Below are positions 36,045 through 45,264 of a stretch of DNA of 64,000 bases, piece after piece. Positions within the stretch are counted from its first letter, which is position 1, and each line of letters begins with the position of its first letter. The notes under the pieces were generated by a model. The model was given only the letters and a program-made list of their open reading frames with translations. It was not told where the DNA came from and searched no databases. The DNA comes from an uncultured Bacteroidota bacterium. Its GTDB lineage: Bacteria > Bacteroidota > Bacteroidia > Flavobacteriales > Flavobacteriaceae. The position numbers were made by a program, and so were the translations under genes. The stretch spans positions 1-64,000 of the forward strand of contig CACHZY010000001.1 of assembly GCA_902584445.1 (NCBI GenBank), given 5' to 3'.

Positions 36045-37708
36045 TCAACACTATTTCTTAGGAATACTTCAGGCGTTTTTATATTTTCTATTGCCTTTAT
36101 TTGATATTGTTTATCTTCCTCACTGAATAGGTCAGAGATAATCTTTGGACGCTCAAATTCCCTCCAATAAAATCCTTTTAATTTTCTTTCGTTTAGTGGT
36201 AAATCCTTTTCAGGAAGTAATTGCCCGTCTGGGCTTACAAAAAAAGTGATATCTTCGATTTGATTGTCCTTGGTAATCATCTTTAAGCTACTGCAAGTCG
36301 TCTTATCGATTCCTATTAGCTCATTATCTTCGTCTGAGTACATGTAATATATTACCTCAGTATTTTTTGTTACGTCAATTTCTGTTAATTCCCCATCTTC
36401 AAATAAGCCATCCAAAAGACCTCCTTTAATCTGATTAAAACCTGTTTCACTAAGTGAATCTTTTTCTATAATCCAACTATTACCAATAATTTTCAATGAA
36501 TCCAATTTTTGGTTTTTCATATTAGAAGTAAGAAAAATTTTATTTCCTGACATTTGACTTTTACCAAACCACAAAATAGGATTTCTAGCATTTTTTTGAC
36601 TCTCTGTGAAGATTTGATTTTCTTTTCTACTCAGAGGGAGTTTAAGCATTTTGATTAAACCCGAACTTTGATTTAGATGTAAAGAATCTGATTTACCTCT
36701 TAAATCAGATTTGAAAATTCTTACGTCGTAATAACCTCTTAAAATTCTTTTTTCTTGAGGACCTGTAGCGATAAGTGTATCAGCATGAATGAATAGGGAG
36801 TCTTTATCAACAATATTAATTGCCATGGCCCTTCTAGTTATGATTGCAGAATCTCTCGATTTAAAAATTTCACCGTAATGGCCATTGATTACTGATTTGT
36901 TAAGAGTGTCAATAATACTAATATTATTTGTAGCTGCTGCATAATCTCTTTCATTTTCAAAATAAAGGCTGTCACCTCTGATTTCTTTGTTATTGTAGAA
37001 AATAATTGCATTTTTTTGAAAACTACCTTTTTGTAGTTTTGTATCATAATTACCTTTTTCGCAATAGATGTCATATTCTTTACCTATAATGGATGTCTTT
37101 CCATAAAAAAACGCCTTATCACTTTCGGTAAAGTAATCAAGTTGCTGCGATTTTATTTTATATTCAGGGTCATTAATTTTTACATCGGATATAAATCGGT
37201 ATTTTTTCAAATCCATAAAGTAAATCCCTCTTTTACTCGTCAGCTTTGTTTGTTCGTCTAAGATGGTTCCAAATGTGTTATAGTAGGCTTTTGACTTTAG
37301 ACGATCTAAATAAAGAGTGTCTGTTTTTAAGTTCATATCAGTCCGTTCAAGTAATACTTTACCCCAGGCTATAGCTAGTTTTTTTGTGCCGTCGTATTCA
37401 ATATAGTCACAAGTTATTTTTAAAGTATCTCCTTGAGTAAAAATTACATTACCATTTGCCTTAAAAAAATTTTGTTTAGGATAGAAATAAGAAATATTTG
37501 ATTTTATTAAAGCTCCTTCGTGTAATAGGTGAACTCGAATATTATCTTTTTTAACTAATATATTTGCACCAGGAAATTTTTGCTGATCTTGAGTTGATCC
37601 TCCAGCCTGAAGAATTTGAATAATTTTTGGTCCTTCTTGAGCAATTATGGAATTAAACCAAACACCTAATACCAAATTTATAATAATGAAATATAACTTC
37701 TTTTTCAC
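36041..37708 (-). CDS. OstA-like (LptA/LptD N-terminal-type) exported protein
   Basis: 555 residues with a signal peptide 'MKKKLYFIIINLVLGVWFNSIIAQ'. The mature protein is beta-rich with repeated short strands such as 'NGNVIFTQGDTLKITCDYIEYDGTKKLAIAWGKVLLERTDMNLKTDTLYLDRLKSKAYY', typical of the OstA/LptA beta-jellyroll. By homology it would take part in lipopolysaccharide transport across the periplasm. No LptD-type outer-membrane barrel follows in this frame. It lies between purA (30-base gap) and an aminotransferase (4-base overlap). Confidence 0.87.
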   Translation of the reverse strand: MKKKLYFIIINLVLGVWFNSIIAQEGPKIIQILQAGGSTQDQQKFPGANILVKKDNIRVHLLHEGALIKSNISYFYPKQNFFKANGNVIFTQGDTLKITCDYIEYDGTKKLAIAWGKVLLERTDMNLKTDTLYLDRLKSKAYYNTFGTILDEQTKLTSKRGIYFMDLKKYRFISDVKINDPEYKIKSQQLDYFTESDKAFFYGKTSIIGKEYDIYCEKGNYDTKLQKGSFQKNAIIFYNNKEIRGDSLYFENERDYAAATNNISIIDTLNKSVINGHYGEIFKSRDSAIITRRAMAINIVDKDSLFIHADTLIATGPQEKRILRGYYDVRIFKSDLRGKSDSLHLNQSSGLIKMLKLPLSRKENQIFTESQKNARNPILWFGKSQMSGNKIFLTSNMKNQKLDSLKIIGNSWIIEKDSLSETGFNQIKGGLLDGLFEDGELTEIDVTKNTEVIYYMYSDEDNELIGIDKTTCSSLKMITKDNQIEDITFFVSPDGQLLPEKDLPLNERKLKGFYWREFERPKIISDLFSEEDKQYQIKAIENIKTPEVFLRNSVD

Positions 37709-37738
37709 GCTAGATGTTTTCCTAGGCTAAATTAAAAA

Positions 37739-39010
37739 CTACCTGAAAATAGTTTGTTTTCTATCTGGACCCACAGATACGATTTTGATTGGGACTTGGA
37801 GTTCTTTTTCAAGAAAATCGATGTAGTCAGAAAATTTCTTTGGAAGCTCACTAATTTCTTCAATTCCGGTAAGGTCTTCCTCCCACCCTGGAATATCAAC
37901 ATACTGAGGCGTAACACTTTCTGATTGGATATCAAATGGAAGGTAATCGATAATCTTTTTTTGGATTTTATAGTGAGTACATACTTTTATGGTTTTAATA
38001 CCTGAAAGAACATCACCCTTCATCATCATGAGTTGTGTCACACCATTAATTCTAATGGCGTATTTAAGCGATACCAGGTCAATCCAACCGACCCTTCTAG
38101 CTCTTCCAGTAGTTGCTCCAAATTCGTGCCCAACTTTAGCTATTTGTTTTCCTATTTCATCAAATAGCTCTGTAGGGAATGGGCCACTTCCTACACGAGT
38201 AGTATAAGCTTTAAAAATCCCAAAAACTTCTTTTATTTTATTTGGAGCTATTCCTAAACCAGTGCAAGCTCCAGCCGCGGTTGTAGTAGAAGAAGTAACA
38301 TAAGGGTATGTCCCAAAATCAATATCTAAAAGAGACCCTTGCGCTCCTTCAGCTAAAATCTTTTTACCAGCCTCTTGTGCTTTGTGTAAGTAGTTTTCAC
38401 TGTCAACAACTTTACACTTTTTTAATATACCTAAAGCTTCGAAAAATTCACTTTCTAATTCACTAATATCAAATTCCAGAGCAGAGTCATGATATTCAAG
38501 CATTCTTAGGTGTTTTTTAACTAGAGTCTTATAGCGTTTTTTCCATGTTTTGGTAAAAACATCACCAACTCGCATTCCATTCCTGCCTGTTTTGTCCATG
38601 TATGTTGGCCCAATTCCCTTAAGAGTGGATCCAATTTTTGCTTTCCCTTTGGATGCCTCTGAAGCCGCGTCTAGCAAACGGTGCGTTGGTAAAATTAAAT
38701 GTGCTTTTTTGGAAATCAGCAGTTTTGAAGTAAAATCAATATTGTAAGGGGCAAGGTTTTCAAGCTCTTTTTTGAAAATCACAGGATCAATCACTACACC
38801 ATTTCCAATTAAATTAACTGCTTTAGGATGGAAAATACCTGAGGGGATTGTATGAAGTACATGTTTAATTCCCTCAAACTCTAAAGTATGACCAGCATTA
38901 GGTCCACCTTGGAAACGAGCTATAATATCGTAAGATTGAGTTAATACATCTACGATTTTACCTTTACCCTCATCTCCCCACTGGAGACCTAACAATAAGT
39001 TTACAGACAT
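37739..39010 (-). CDS. purA: Adenylosuccinate synthetase
   Basis: 423 residues. 'LLGLQWGDEGKGKIVDVL' (P-loop, catalytic Asp), 'FQGGPNAGHTLEFEG' (catalytic His), 'GIGPTYMDKTGRNGMRVGD', 'LAEGAQGSLLDIDFGTYPYVTSS' and 'TTGRARRVGWIDLV' are all present. It joins aspartate to IMP with GTP, the first step from IMP to AMP. It follows fur directly (fur TAA next to purA ATG), so they share a transcript. guaA, for the other purine branch, is at 6.5 kb. Confidence 0.98.
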   Translation of the reverse strand: MSVNLLLGLQWGDEGKGKIVDVLTQSYDIIARFQGGPNAGHTLEFEGIKHVLHTIPSGIFHPKAVNLIGNGVVIDPVIFKKELENLAPYNIDFTSKLLISKKAHLILPTHRLLDAASEASKGKAKIGSTLKGIGPTYMDKTGRNGMRVGDVFTKTWKKRYKTLVKKHLRMLEYHDSALEFDISELESEFFEALGILKKCKVVDSENYLHKAQEAGKKILAEGAQGSLLDIDFGTYPYVTSSTTTAAGACTGLGIAPNKIKEVFGIFKAYTTRVGSGPFPTELFDEIGKQIAKVGHEFGATTGRARRVGWIDLVSLKYAIRINGVTQLMMMKGDVLSGIKTIKVCTHYKIQKKIIDYLPFDIQSESVTPQYVDIPGWEEDLTGIEEISELPKKFSDYIDFLEKELQVPIKIVSVGPDRKQTIFR

Positions 39011-39466
39011 TTAAATTACAGATTTGCTCTTCTTTTTCGTACCATAGAAATATAAAGAATGGTTATGGATTTCTACATCAAAGATTTCCTCAATTGTTTT
39101 TTTTATATTTTCTATTCTTGGATCACAAAATTCTTTTACCTCTCCTGAATCTGTTAAAATTATATGATCATGTTGGCGGTCAAAATAAGATTTTTCATAC
39201 TGAGCTTGATTTTTACCGAACTGATGTTTCCTCACCAAATGACATTCTAAAAGTAATTCAATAGTATTGTATAAAGTCGCTCTACTTACCCGATAATTTT
39301 TATTCTTCATGGTGATATATAGAGACTCTATATCAAAGTGTTCATCACTGTCATATATTTCGAAAAGAATAGCAAAGCGCTCAGGAGTTTTTCTGTGCGC
39401 GTGCTTGTTTAAGAATTTTACGAAAACTTCTTTTACAATTTCTTGGTTTGATTTGTTAATATCCAT
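39011..39466 (-). CDS. Fur-family transcriptional regulator lacking structural-zinc cysteines
   Basis: 151 residues. The winged-helix half has '[53 protein letters not shown]', and the dimerisation/metal half '[38 protein letters not shown]' and 'NHSLYFYG'. The CxxCG of canonical Fur is here 'LTDSG' (104-108), and no C-terminal CxxC follows, so the structural zinc site is missing; the only cysteine in this half is Cys114. Histidines His99, His101, His134 and His136 for the regulatory metal remain. It probably senses iron or another metal or peroxide; which cannot be said. It lies between relA/spoT and purA. Confidence 0.9.
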   Translation of the reverse strand: MDINKSNQEIVKEVFVKFLNKHAHRKTPERFAILFEIYDSDEHFDIESLYITMKNKNYRVSRATLYNTIELLLECHLVRKHQFGKNQAQYEKSYFDRQHDHIILTDSGEVKEFCDPRIENIKKTIEEIFDVEIHNHSLYFYGTKKKSKSVI

Positions 39467-39471
39467 TACAA

Positions 39472-39479
39472 CAAATATA
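39472..39479 (-). promoter_or_regulatory. Putative -7 box (TATATTTG) for fur-purA
   Basis: Exact TAnnTTTG match in the 22-base gap between relA/spoT and fur, ending 5 bases before the fur ATG. No -33 TTG at normal spacing. If real, the fur-purA mRNA is almost leaderless. Confidence 0.45.
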
Positions 39480-39488
39480 AGTTTTAAA

Positions 39489-41699
39489 TTATTCTCTTAG
39501 AACTTTATCGATACCTTTCAGCCTGAGAAGTTTGGAGACTAGACGATTTAGTATTGTTTGATTTTTTACGCTTACACTAATTAATCCTGTAAAAATTCCA
39601 TCGTCACTGTCAAATCTTATTTTATCAATATTTACATTCATTTCATTAGAAATTAATTGAGTAACATCACTTACAATTCCCATATTATCTATCCCAGATA
39701 ATTTTAATAAGGCTTTATATTCGTTAGAAGAGGAGTCGACCCATTTGGATGATATTATTCGATATGCAAAATTTGACTGTAAAGACAAAGCATTGGAACA
39801 TTCTTTTTTATGTACTTTGATTCCATCATTTACGGTTATATATCCAAATACACGGTCTCCAGGTATTGGATTACAACATGATGCCAAGCTATGCTTTAAA
39901 GTTTCTTTTTCTTTTCCAAAGACTAATGTGTCAAAACGTTCTGTAATTTCTTCTTTATCAATCTTTTTAACATCTAAGGTTTTTTTTCTAATCCGTTTCT
40001 TGAAAAAATTAAGGAAGGTGCTGTTATACTCATTGTAAAAAGCTTTTAGCTGTTTATTGTCAATTGTTCCAAGTCCTACACGGTAAAATAAATCTAAACT
40101 ACTGTTTAGATTAAAATATCTTAATAAATAAGCTGTAGTATTGTCATTAAGTTTGATTTTTAGATGTTTAAGTTTTCTTCTGAGTGATTCTTTTCCATCA
40201 TCAGCAATTCTCTTCTTTTCCTCATTTAGCGAAGATTTAATTTTAGATTTTGCTCTAGAAGTTTGAACAAAATCCAACCAGTTGGCTGTAGGTTTAATAT
40301 TTTCAGAGGTTATAATTTCAATATGTTCACCACTTTTTAAGGTTCTACTTAATGGAACTAATTTCCCATTTACTCTGGCGCCTCTAGTTTTCATTCCGAT
40401 TTCAGTATGTATATTAAAAGCAAAATCTAATGCTGTAGCTCCTTTTGGTAATGATTTAATATCTCCCGTAGGAGTAAAAACAAAAATTTCTTTGGCGTAA
40501 AGGTTTAATTTAAAGTTTTCAACAAAATCAACTGGATTTTCTGCATTATTTTCCAATACTTCCTGAAGCTTATCTAGCCAAGATTCAATACCGATATCTT
40601 TCTGACCTCCGTGCTTATATTTATAATGTGCAGCATAGCCTTTTTCAGCAATTTCATTCATTCTTTCTGATCTAATTTGTACTTCTACCCACTTATTATC
40701 CGGCCCCATAACTGTTATATGTAAAGCTTCGTATCCATTTGATTTGGGTGAAGTAATCCAGTCTCTTAATCGAGTTGGATTAGGCACAAAATGATCGGTA
40801 ACTATTGAATAAATTTTCCATGCCAAAAACTTTTCATTCCGGTGGGTACTTCTATAAATAACACGAATAGCAAATTTGTCAAAAACTTTATCAAAAGGTA
40901 TATTTTGCCTAATCATTTTTCTATTTATTGAAAAAATAGACTTACTTCTTCCTTTAATTGAGTACTCTAAAGATTCTTCAGCTAAAGCATTTTTTATGAT
41001 TTTTGAAAAAGATTTAATGTATGAACTTTGTTCTTCCTTACTTTCCTCAATCTTGTTTTTAATTGATTTAAATCGAATTGGTTCAGTATATTTAAAACTC
41101 AAGTCTTCTAATTCTGTTTTAATATTGTATAAACCTATCCTATGTGCTAGCGGAGCATAAATATAAAGAGTCTCAGAAGATATTTTAAGCTGTTTGTCTT
41201 CAGGCATAGCATCTAGGGTTTGCATATTATGAAGTCTATCGGCAATCTTTATGATGATTACTCTTACATCGTCATTCAGGGTGAGAAGTAGTTTTTTGAA
41301 ATTCTCAGCTTGAAGAGATATATCACTTTCTTTACTAAGCTTGGATATTTTAGTAAGACCCTCAACAATTTTGGCAACACCCTTTCCGAAAAGTTTCTCT
41401 AACTCTTCGGTTTTAAAATCGGTATCCTCCAATACATCATGCAATAAAGCCGAAGCAATTGAAGTTGCATCCAAACCTATTTCATGGGCCACAATTTTAG
41501 CAACATTAATGGGGTGATGAATATAAGGTTCTCCCGTTTTTCTTCTCTGATTTCTGTGTGCATGAACGGCCGTATCAAATGCAGAGCGAATTAATTTTTT
41601 ATCCTCTTCTGAAAGCGTTTGATAACTGATCTGCAAAAGCTCTTTATATTGTTTTGCGATCTGTTTGTTCTCTATTTCATCACTTACAATCATAGGCAT
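39489..41699 (-). CDS. RelA/SpoT bifunctional (p)ppGpp synthetase/hydrolase
   Basis: 736 residues with the full long-RSH layout: HD hydrolase (about 45-155, '[19 protein letters not shown]' and '[14 protein letters not shown]'), synthetase (about 240-355, '[13 protein letters not shown]', '[41 protein letters not shown]'), TGS (about 400-460, '[25 protein letters not shown]') and C-terminal ACT. Both active-site HD motifs are present, so it should make and break (p)ppGpp in the stringent response. The ORF begins 'MPMIVSDE'; because the promoter box ends 2 bases before the first ATG, the second ATG (41693) may be the true start. Confidence 0.96.
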   Translation of the reverse strand: MPMIVSDEIENKQIAKQYKELLQISYQTLSEEDKKLIRSAFDTAVHAHRNQRRKTGEPYIHHPINVAKIVAHEIGLDATSIASALLHDVLEDTDFKTEELEKLFGKGVAKIVEGLTKISKLSKESDISLQAENFKKLLLTLNDDVRVIIIKIADRLHNMQTLDAMPEDKQLKISSETLYIYAPLAHRIGLYNIKTELEDLSFKYTEPIRFKSIKNKIEESKEEQSSYIKSFSKIIKNALAEESLEYSIKGRSKSIFSINRKMIRQNIPFDKVFDKFAIRVIYRSTHRNEKFLAWKIYSIVTDHFVPNPTRLRDWITSPKSNGYEALHITVMGPDNKWVEVQIRSERMNEIAEKGYAAHYKYKHGGQKDIGIESWLDKLQEVLENNAENPVDFVENFKLNLYAKEIFVFTPTGDIKSLPKGATALDFAFNIHTEIGMKTRGARVNGKLVPLSRTLKSGEHIEIITSENIKPTANWLDFVQTSRAKSKIKSSLNEEKKRIADDGKESLRRKLKHLKIKLNDNTTAYLLRYFNLNSSLDLFYRVGLGTIDNKQLKAFYNEYNSTFLNFFKKRIRKKTLDVKKIDKEEITERFDTLVFGKEKETLKHSLASCCNPIPGDRVFGYITVNDGIKVHKKECSNALSLQSNFAYRIISSKWVDSSSNEYKALLKLSGIDNMGIVSDVTQLISNEMNVNIDKIRFDSDDGIFTGLISVSVKNQTILNRLVSKLLRLKGIDKVLRE

Positions 41700-41701
41700 A
41701 A

Positions 41702-41731
41702 TAAAGGTACAGGAAACTTTTAATTCCTCAA
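41702..41731 (-). promoter_or_regulatory. Putative relA/spoT promoter (TTG-N19-TACCTTTA)
   Basis: On the minus strand TTG (41731-41729) and TACCTTTA (41709-41702) lie 19 bases apart; only the last base departs from consensus. The box ends 2 bases before the annotated ATG. Confidence 0.5.
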
Positions 41732-41733
41732 AA

Positions 41734-42504
41734 TCAATATTCTATGCAATGATATATCAAAACCCCCGCCGAAACTGATAAATTTAGAGAATCGATTGGG
41801 AATTTAACAGGAATTTGTACTAATTGATCAGATTTTTTTATCCAAATATTGTTCAACCCTTTCTCCTCAGAGCCAAAAACTAATGCAAAAGGCTTTTCAT
41901 ATTTAACCCTTTTATAGTGTTTAGCCTTATTAACTAAAGCGGTTACTATTATATTAAAGTTATTTTTTTTTAAAAAGGAAATAACCTTATCAGAGGTTTC
42001 CATGGCTACTGGAATAGAAAACACCCCTCCGAGGCTGTTTCGAATAATATGGGGATGATATAGATCAGTTTTTGGATTAGCTATTATTACTGCATCCATT
42101 CCTGCAGCAGCAGCGGTTCTTAATAAGGGGCCAATATTTCCAGGTTTTTCAGGTGATTCCAATACCAATATCTTACTTTCTAGATTTACATCTAAGTTTT
42201 CTAAATCGTGATTTATTGTTTTCACAATTGCTAAAACCTCCTCAGATCCTGATCGTATACTTATTCTATCAAAGAGTTTTGCAGAAACCTCGTAACAAGC
42301 ATCAAAATCTTTATCAAATAATTCAATCCCAGTGTCCTCCCGGTAGAAAATAGTTTCCAAAGAATACCCCATTTCCAGTGCTCTAGATAATTCTCGTTTA
42401 CCCTCTATAACGAAGCATTGCTGTTTTTTCCGCTCTCTAGATTTAGATTGAAGAACAGTCAAACGTTTAATAATTTTATTACTACTACTGCTTATATATT
42501 TCAA
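41734..42504 (-). CDS. SpoU/TrmH-type RNA 2'-O-methyltransferase
   Basis: 256 residues from a TTG start. The N-terminal substrate-binding part ('SNKIIKRLTVLQSKSRERKKQQCFVIEGKRELSRALEM') is followed by the SPOUT catalytic domain with the three motifs 'NIGPLLRTAAAAGMDAVII', 'FALVFGSEEKGLN' and 'IPIDSLNLSVSAGVLIYHCI' (knotted SAM site). It probably methylates a ribose in rRNA or tRNA (TrmH/RlmB-like); the exact target is not clear. It precedes relA/spoT by 34 bases in the same direction. Confidence 0.92.
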   Translation of the reverse strand: MKYISSSSNKIIKRLTVLQSKSRERKKQQCFVIEGKRELSRALEMGYSLETIFYREDTGIELFDKDFDACYEVSAKLFDRISIRSGSEEVLAIVKTINHDLENLDVNLESKILVLESPEKPGNIGPLLRTAAAAGMDAVIIANPKTDLYHPHIIRNSLGGVFSIPVAMETSDKVISFLKKNNFNIIVTALVNKAKHYKRVKYEKPFALVFGSEEKGLNNIWIKKSDQLVQIPVKFPIDSLNLSVSAGVLIYHCIEY

Positions 42505-42518
42505 TGGAGAAGTTTTTC

Positions 42519-42526
42519 CAAAGATA
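42519..42526 (-). promoter_or_regulatory. Putative -7 box (TATCTTTG) for the SpoU methyltransferase gene
   Basis: Exact TAnnTTTG match on the minus strand, 14 bases before the TTG start at 42504. No -33 TTG at normal spacing. Confidence 0.42.
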
Positions 42527-42550
42527 CAGGGTTTAGTGTAATAGTTTTGA

Positions 42551-43609
42551 CTAAAATTCCTCTATATTTTTGTGATAGTTGATTACTAGCCCAACCATTT
42601 CATCATAACTTTTTAAACCACTTGGTTCTCCGTTAGCTTTTAAAAAAGTATCATAGATTTTTTCGAAGATCATCTCAAAAGGATTTTCATATTTTTTCCA
42701 AAAATCAGATGTTTCCTTAAAATTCTTTAAAACACCAGAGTTAATTTTCTTTGCTAAATGATTTGCTCTAAATCGATCAATAGAATTAAGCTCTGAAAAA
42801 AAGTATCTAAGTGCAAAGCTATATCCTGCATAACGTACATAAGGATTATCATTTTTTATGGCAGATTGATAAGCTATAAAATTAGCTTCTTTTTCAGATG
42901 CATAGCCCATTTGATGAGCAGTTTCATGAAGTGTGGTAGTAATTAAATTAAGTGTTGGTATTTTTGAATTAATTTGCGATTCAAGAGTAAAAGGATTCAG
43001 ATATCCTGCATAACCCATGTAACTCAGAGGGATACTAAATAAAGATCGTTTTGCATACAATGATTCAAATGTTAGACTTGGGTTTGTTGGATGATATACA
43101 GTAGTAGATTTTAAAAAAAAGGATTTTGAATTATTTGGGATGACGGGAAGACTGTCCACTTTAATTAATTCTGTCTGTAATTGATTAACATTTACTATTA
43201 ACTCTTTTATTCCTCCTGTCAGTTCTTCTAAATTATAATCAGTAGATATACCAAGTTGTTTACTTAATTCTAATCTGTGATAATTTAAACCCCAACTCAA
43301 ATGAAAAATCCACAAAAAAAGAATCAAAACTACTCCCAAATCATTAAAAAATGACAAGGGTTTTAAATACCAATAATAACTTTTCCTTATGACTCGATTA
43401 ATTATTAATAGGGCAAAAGTTAAGTACAGTATATCACCAAATGAAAAAGGAAATTTATTAAAAAAAAACCGGTGGATTTCAAACACCCATGGGTATAATA
43501 ATTTACTATAATATGCTTCTGTAAAAGAAGGGTTTTCTTTTGCAAACTTAACAATAAATATCAAGGGAATTGCAGAAATCCATATAGTTAATTTTGAATT
43601 TTTTAGCAT
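42551..43609 (-). CDS. DUF3810 membrane protein with zinc-peptidase-like HETAH motif
   Basis: 352 residues. Three hydrophobic segments in the first 105 residues (about 8-22, 58-71, 90-104) anchor it in the inner membrane, with the rest on one side. Residues 228-232 are HETAH in 'TTTLHETAHQMGYASEKEANFIAY', an HExxH zinc site with Glu239/Glu241 as possible third ligand. The Pfam name is DUF3810; function is unknown, but the motif suggests a membrane-bound metallopeptidase. It lies between the cyclophilin-FKBP lipoprotein and an RNA methyltransferase. Confidence 0.85.
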   Translation of the reverse strand: MLKNSKLTIWISAIPLIFIVKFAKENPSFTEAYYSKLLYPWVFEIHRFFFNKFPFSFGDILYLTFALLIINRVIRKSYYWYLKPLSFFNDLGVVLILFLWIFHLSWGLNYHRLELSKQLGISTDYNLEELTGGIKELIVNVNQLQTELIKVDSLPVIPNNSKSFFLKSTTVYHPTNPSLTFESLYAKRSLFSIPLSYMGYAGYLNPFTLESQINSKIPTLNLITTTLHETAHQMGYASEKEANFIAYQSAIKNDNPYVRYAGYSFALRYFFSELNSIDRFRANHLAKKINSGVLKNFKETSDFWKKYENPFEMIFEKIYDTFLKANGEPSGLKSYDEMVGLVINYHKNIEEF

Positions 43610-43643
43610 TTTCTCTCTCCTATAATCGGGGAATTATTTTTCA

Positions 43644-44723
43644 TTATTCCACAAGAGAAACGACTTCAATTTGAAATATTAGATTTGAGCGTGCTGGGAT
43701 CATTCGGCTGCCTTCTTCTCCATAGGCCAAATTATAGGGTAAAAAAAGCGTCGCTTTATCACCAACTTTCAATAGCCTGACCCCCTCTTTAAAACCTTCT
43801 ATCATAGCTGCTTCTTTGTTAACATCAGCAGTAATTGGCTTATAAGCGTCAGCAGCTAGTCTGTTTGGATCAACTTTCTGGTAAGATTCAGCAATATTCA
43901 AGAGACTTGTGTCTAAAAGCACGCCATCTTCAAAATAGACAGCATAATTTACATTAGCTATATTGGTATTAGTGACACTTGGTCCGTCTCCATTTTCATA
44001 AATAAAATACTCTAATCCAGAGGCTGTTTTTGTAGCCTGAGATTTTTGAATTGCAAACACTTCGAGCGTTTTTTTGATAACTAAAGCAGTTCGTTCTAAA
44101 GCTTTTTTAGCCAAATTTTCTTTTTCTTCAAAATAATTTGAGAAGATTTCTGGAGCATCAAATTTTTTGGCTTTACTCCCTTTTCGAATAATATTAACTT
44201 TGAAAATTGTATCGTTTTGAGCGATACTATCAACAACTGCCTGACCCTTAACTACTTTACCAAAAACAGTATGTTTTCCGTCAAGCCACGGGGTTTCCTT
44301 GTGTGTTATGAAAAACTGACTACCATTAGTCCCTGGTCCAGCATTTGCCATTGAAAGTATTCCAGGACCACTATGTGACAGATCAGTAAACTCATCAGTA
44401 AATTGATAACCTGGACCACCTGAGCCACTTGCTGTAGGATCTCCTCCCTGAATCATAAAATCATCTATTACCCTATGAAAAATTAATCCATCATAATATT
44501 TTTTACCTGTAAATTGTTCTGCTACTTTTTCATTTCTTCCTTCAGCAAGTGATACAAAATTAGCTACAGTTACTGGTGTTTTTTCTATTTCTAATTGTAA
44601 AATAATTTCTCCTTTACTGGTCTGTAAATTAGCATATAATCCTTCATCTAGAGACGGATTTTGATCTGAACAGCTAAAAATTAAAGCTAATAAGAGCAGA
44701 ATATATAATGCGTTTTTTTTCAT
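43644..44723 (-). CDS. Peptidylprolyl isomerase lipoprotein: cyclophilin-FKBP fusion
   Basis: 359 residues. Lipoprotein signal '[18 protein letters not shown]' with lipid-modifiable Cys18. Residues about 30-190 are a cyclophilin ('[27 protein letters not shown]', '[20 protein letters not shown]'); residues about 230-358 an FKBP domain ending '[41 protein letters not shown]'. Two unrelated prolyl isomerases in one chain suggests a periplasmic folding helper for exported proteins. It follows gldI by one base, an FKBP-type lipoprotein linked to gliding motility, so they form one unit. Confidence 0.93.
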   Translation of the reverse strand: MKKNALYILLLLALIFSCSDQNPSLDEGLYANLQTSKGEIILQLEIEKTPVTVANFVSLAEGRNEKVAEQFTGKKYYDGLIFHRVIDDFMIQGGDPTASGSGGPGYQFTDEFTDLSHSGPGILSMANAGPGTNGSQFFITHKETPWLDGKHTVFGKVVKGQAVVDSIAQNDTIFKVNIIRKGSKAKKFDAPEIFSNYFEEKENLAKKALERTALVIKKTLEVFAIQKSQATKTASGLEYFIYENGDGPSVTNTNIANVNYAVYFEDGVLLDTSLLNIAESYQKVDPNRLAADAYKPITADVNKEAAMIEGFKEGVRLLKVGDKATLFLPYNLAYGEEGSRMIPARSNLIFQIEVVSLVE

Positions 44724-44724
44724 T

Positions 44725-45264
44725 TTATTTATTTTTTTCGATTTTTAGCATTTCAATAGTAAATCTAAGAGGTTGATTGATTCCAATTTTTTCACCGTCT
44801 CCCTGATAACCAAAACAAAGGTAGGAAGGAAAAAGAAATACGACAACATCTCTTTCAGTCAAGTATTTCACTCCTTCTCTTAAAGCAGGAATTAAATCTT
44901 CCTGATCTACATGGAATGAAACAATACCTAATTGGTCCTCGTCGTACAGTAAATTTTGATTAAGGTCTTCAATTCGGTATTTAAAGGTGACTCGATCTCC
45001 TTTAACTGGTCTTTTGTATGGAATTTCCCCTTTTTTTTTGAAAGCATACCAAAATCCTAGTGGACTAGAATAAAACTTCAGAGTTGTGTCTTTCTTTATA
45101 ACTTGATCAAATAGATTCTGTTCAATATTTATTTTACTTCTGTTTCGTTTTGCCGATTCTTTAAGGAAAATCTGCTTTTGTTTATTAATAGGTCTTCTAG
45201 GTTCTGACTCTCCACAAGAAGAAGCCATTGATATTGTAAATAATATTAAAATAATTTTATGCAT
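44725..45264 (-). CDS. gldI: Gliding motility-associated peptidyl-prolyl isomerase GldI
   Basis: 179 residues, lipoprotein signal '[17 protein letters not shown]' (Cys17). The C-terminal FKBP domain '[27 protein letters not shown]...[34 protein letters not shown]' matches GldI. In Flavobacterium johnsoniae GldI is needed for gliding; it is thought to help fold Gld/type IX secretion proteins in the periplasm. No other gld or spr gene is in the window. It overlaps nrnA by 8 bases and is one base from the cyclophilin-FKBP gene. Confidence 0.88.
   Translation of the reverse strand: MHKIILILFTISMASSCGESEPRRPINKQKQIFLKESAKRNRSKINIEQNLFDQVIKKDTTLKFYSSPLGFWYAFKKKGEIPYKRPVKGDRVTFKYRIEDLNQNLLYDEDQLGIVSFHVDQEDLIPALREGVKYLTERDVVVFLFPSYLCFGYQGDGEKIGINQPLRFTIEMLKIEKNK

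Noticed and set aside
37732-37935. Minus-strand 67-codon ORF within purA
   Set aside because: It is a frame-shifted shadow of the purA C-terminus, without a separate promoter or homology.
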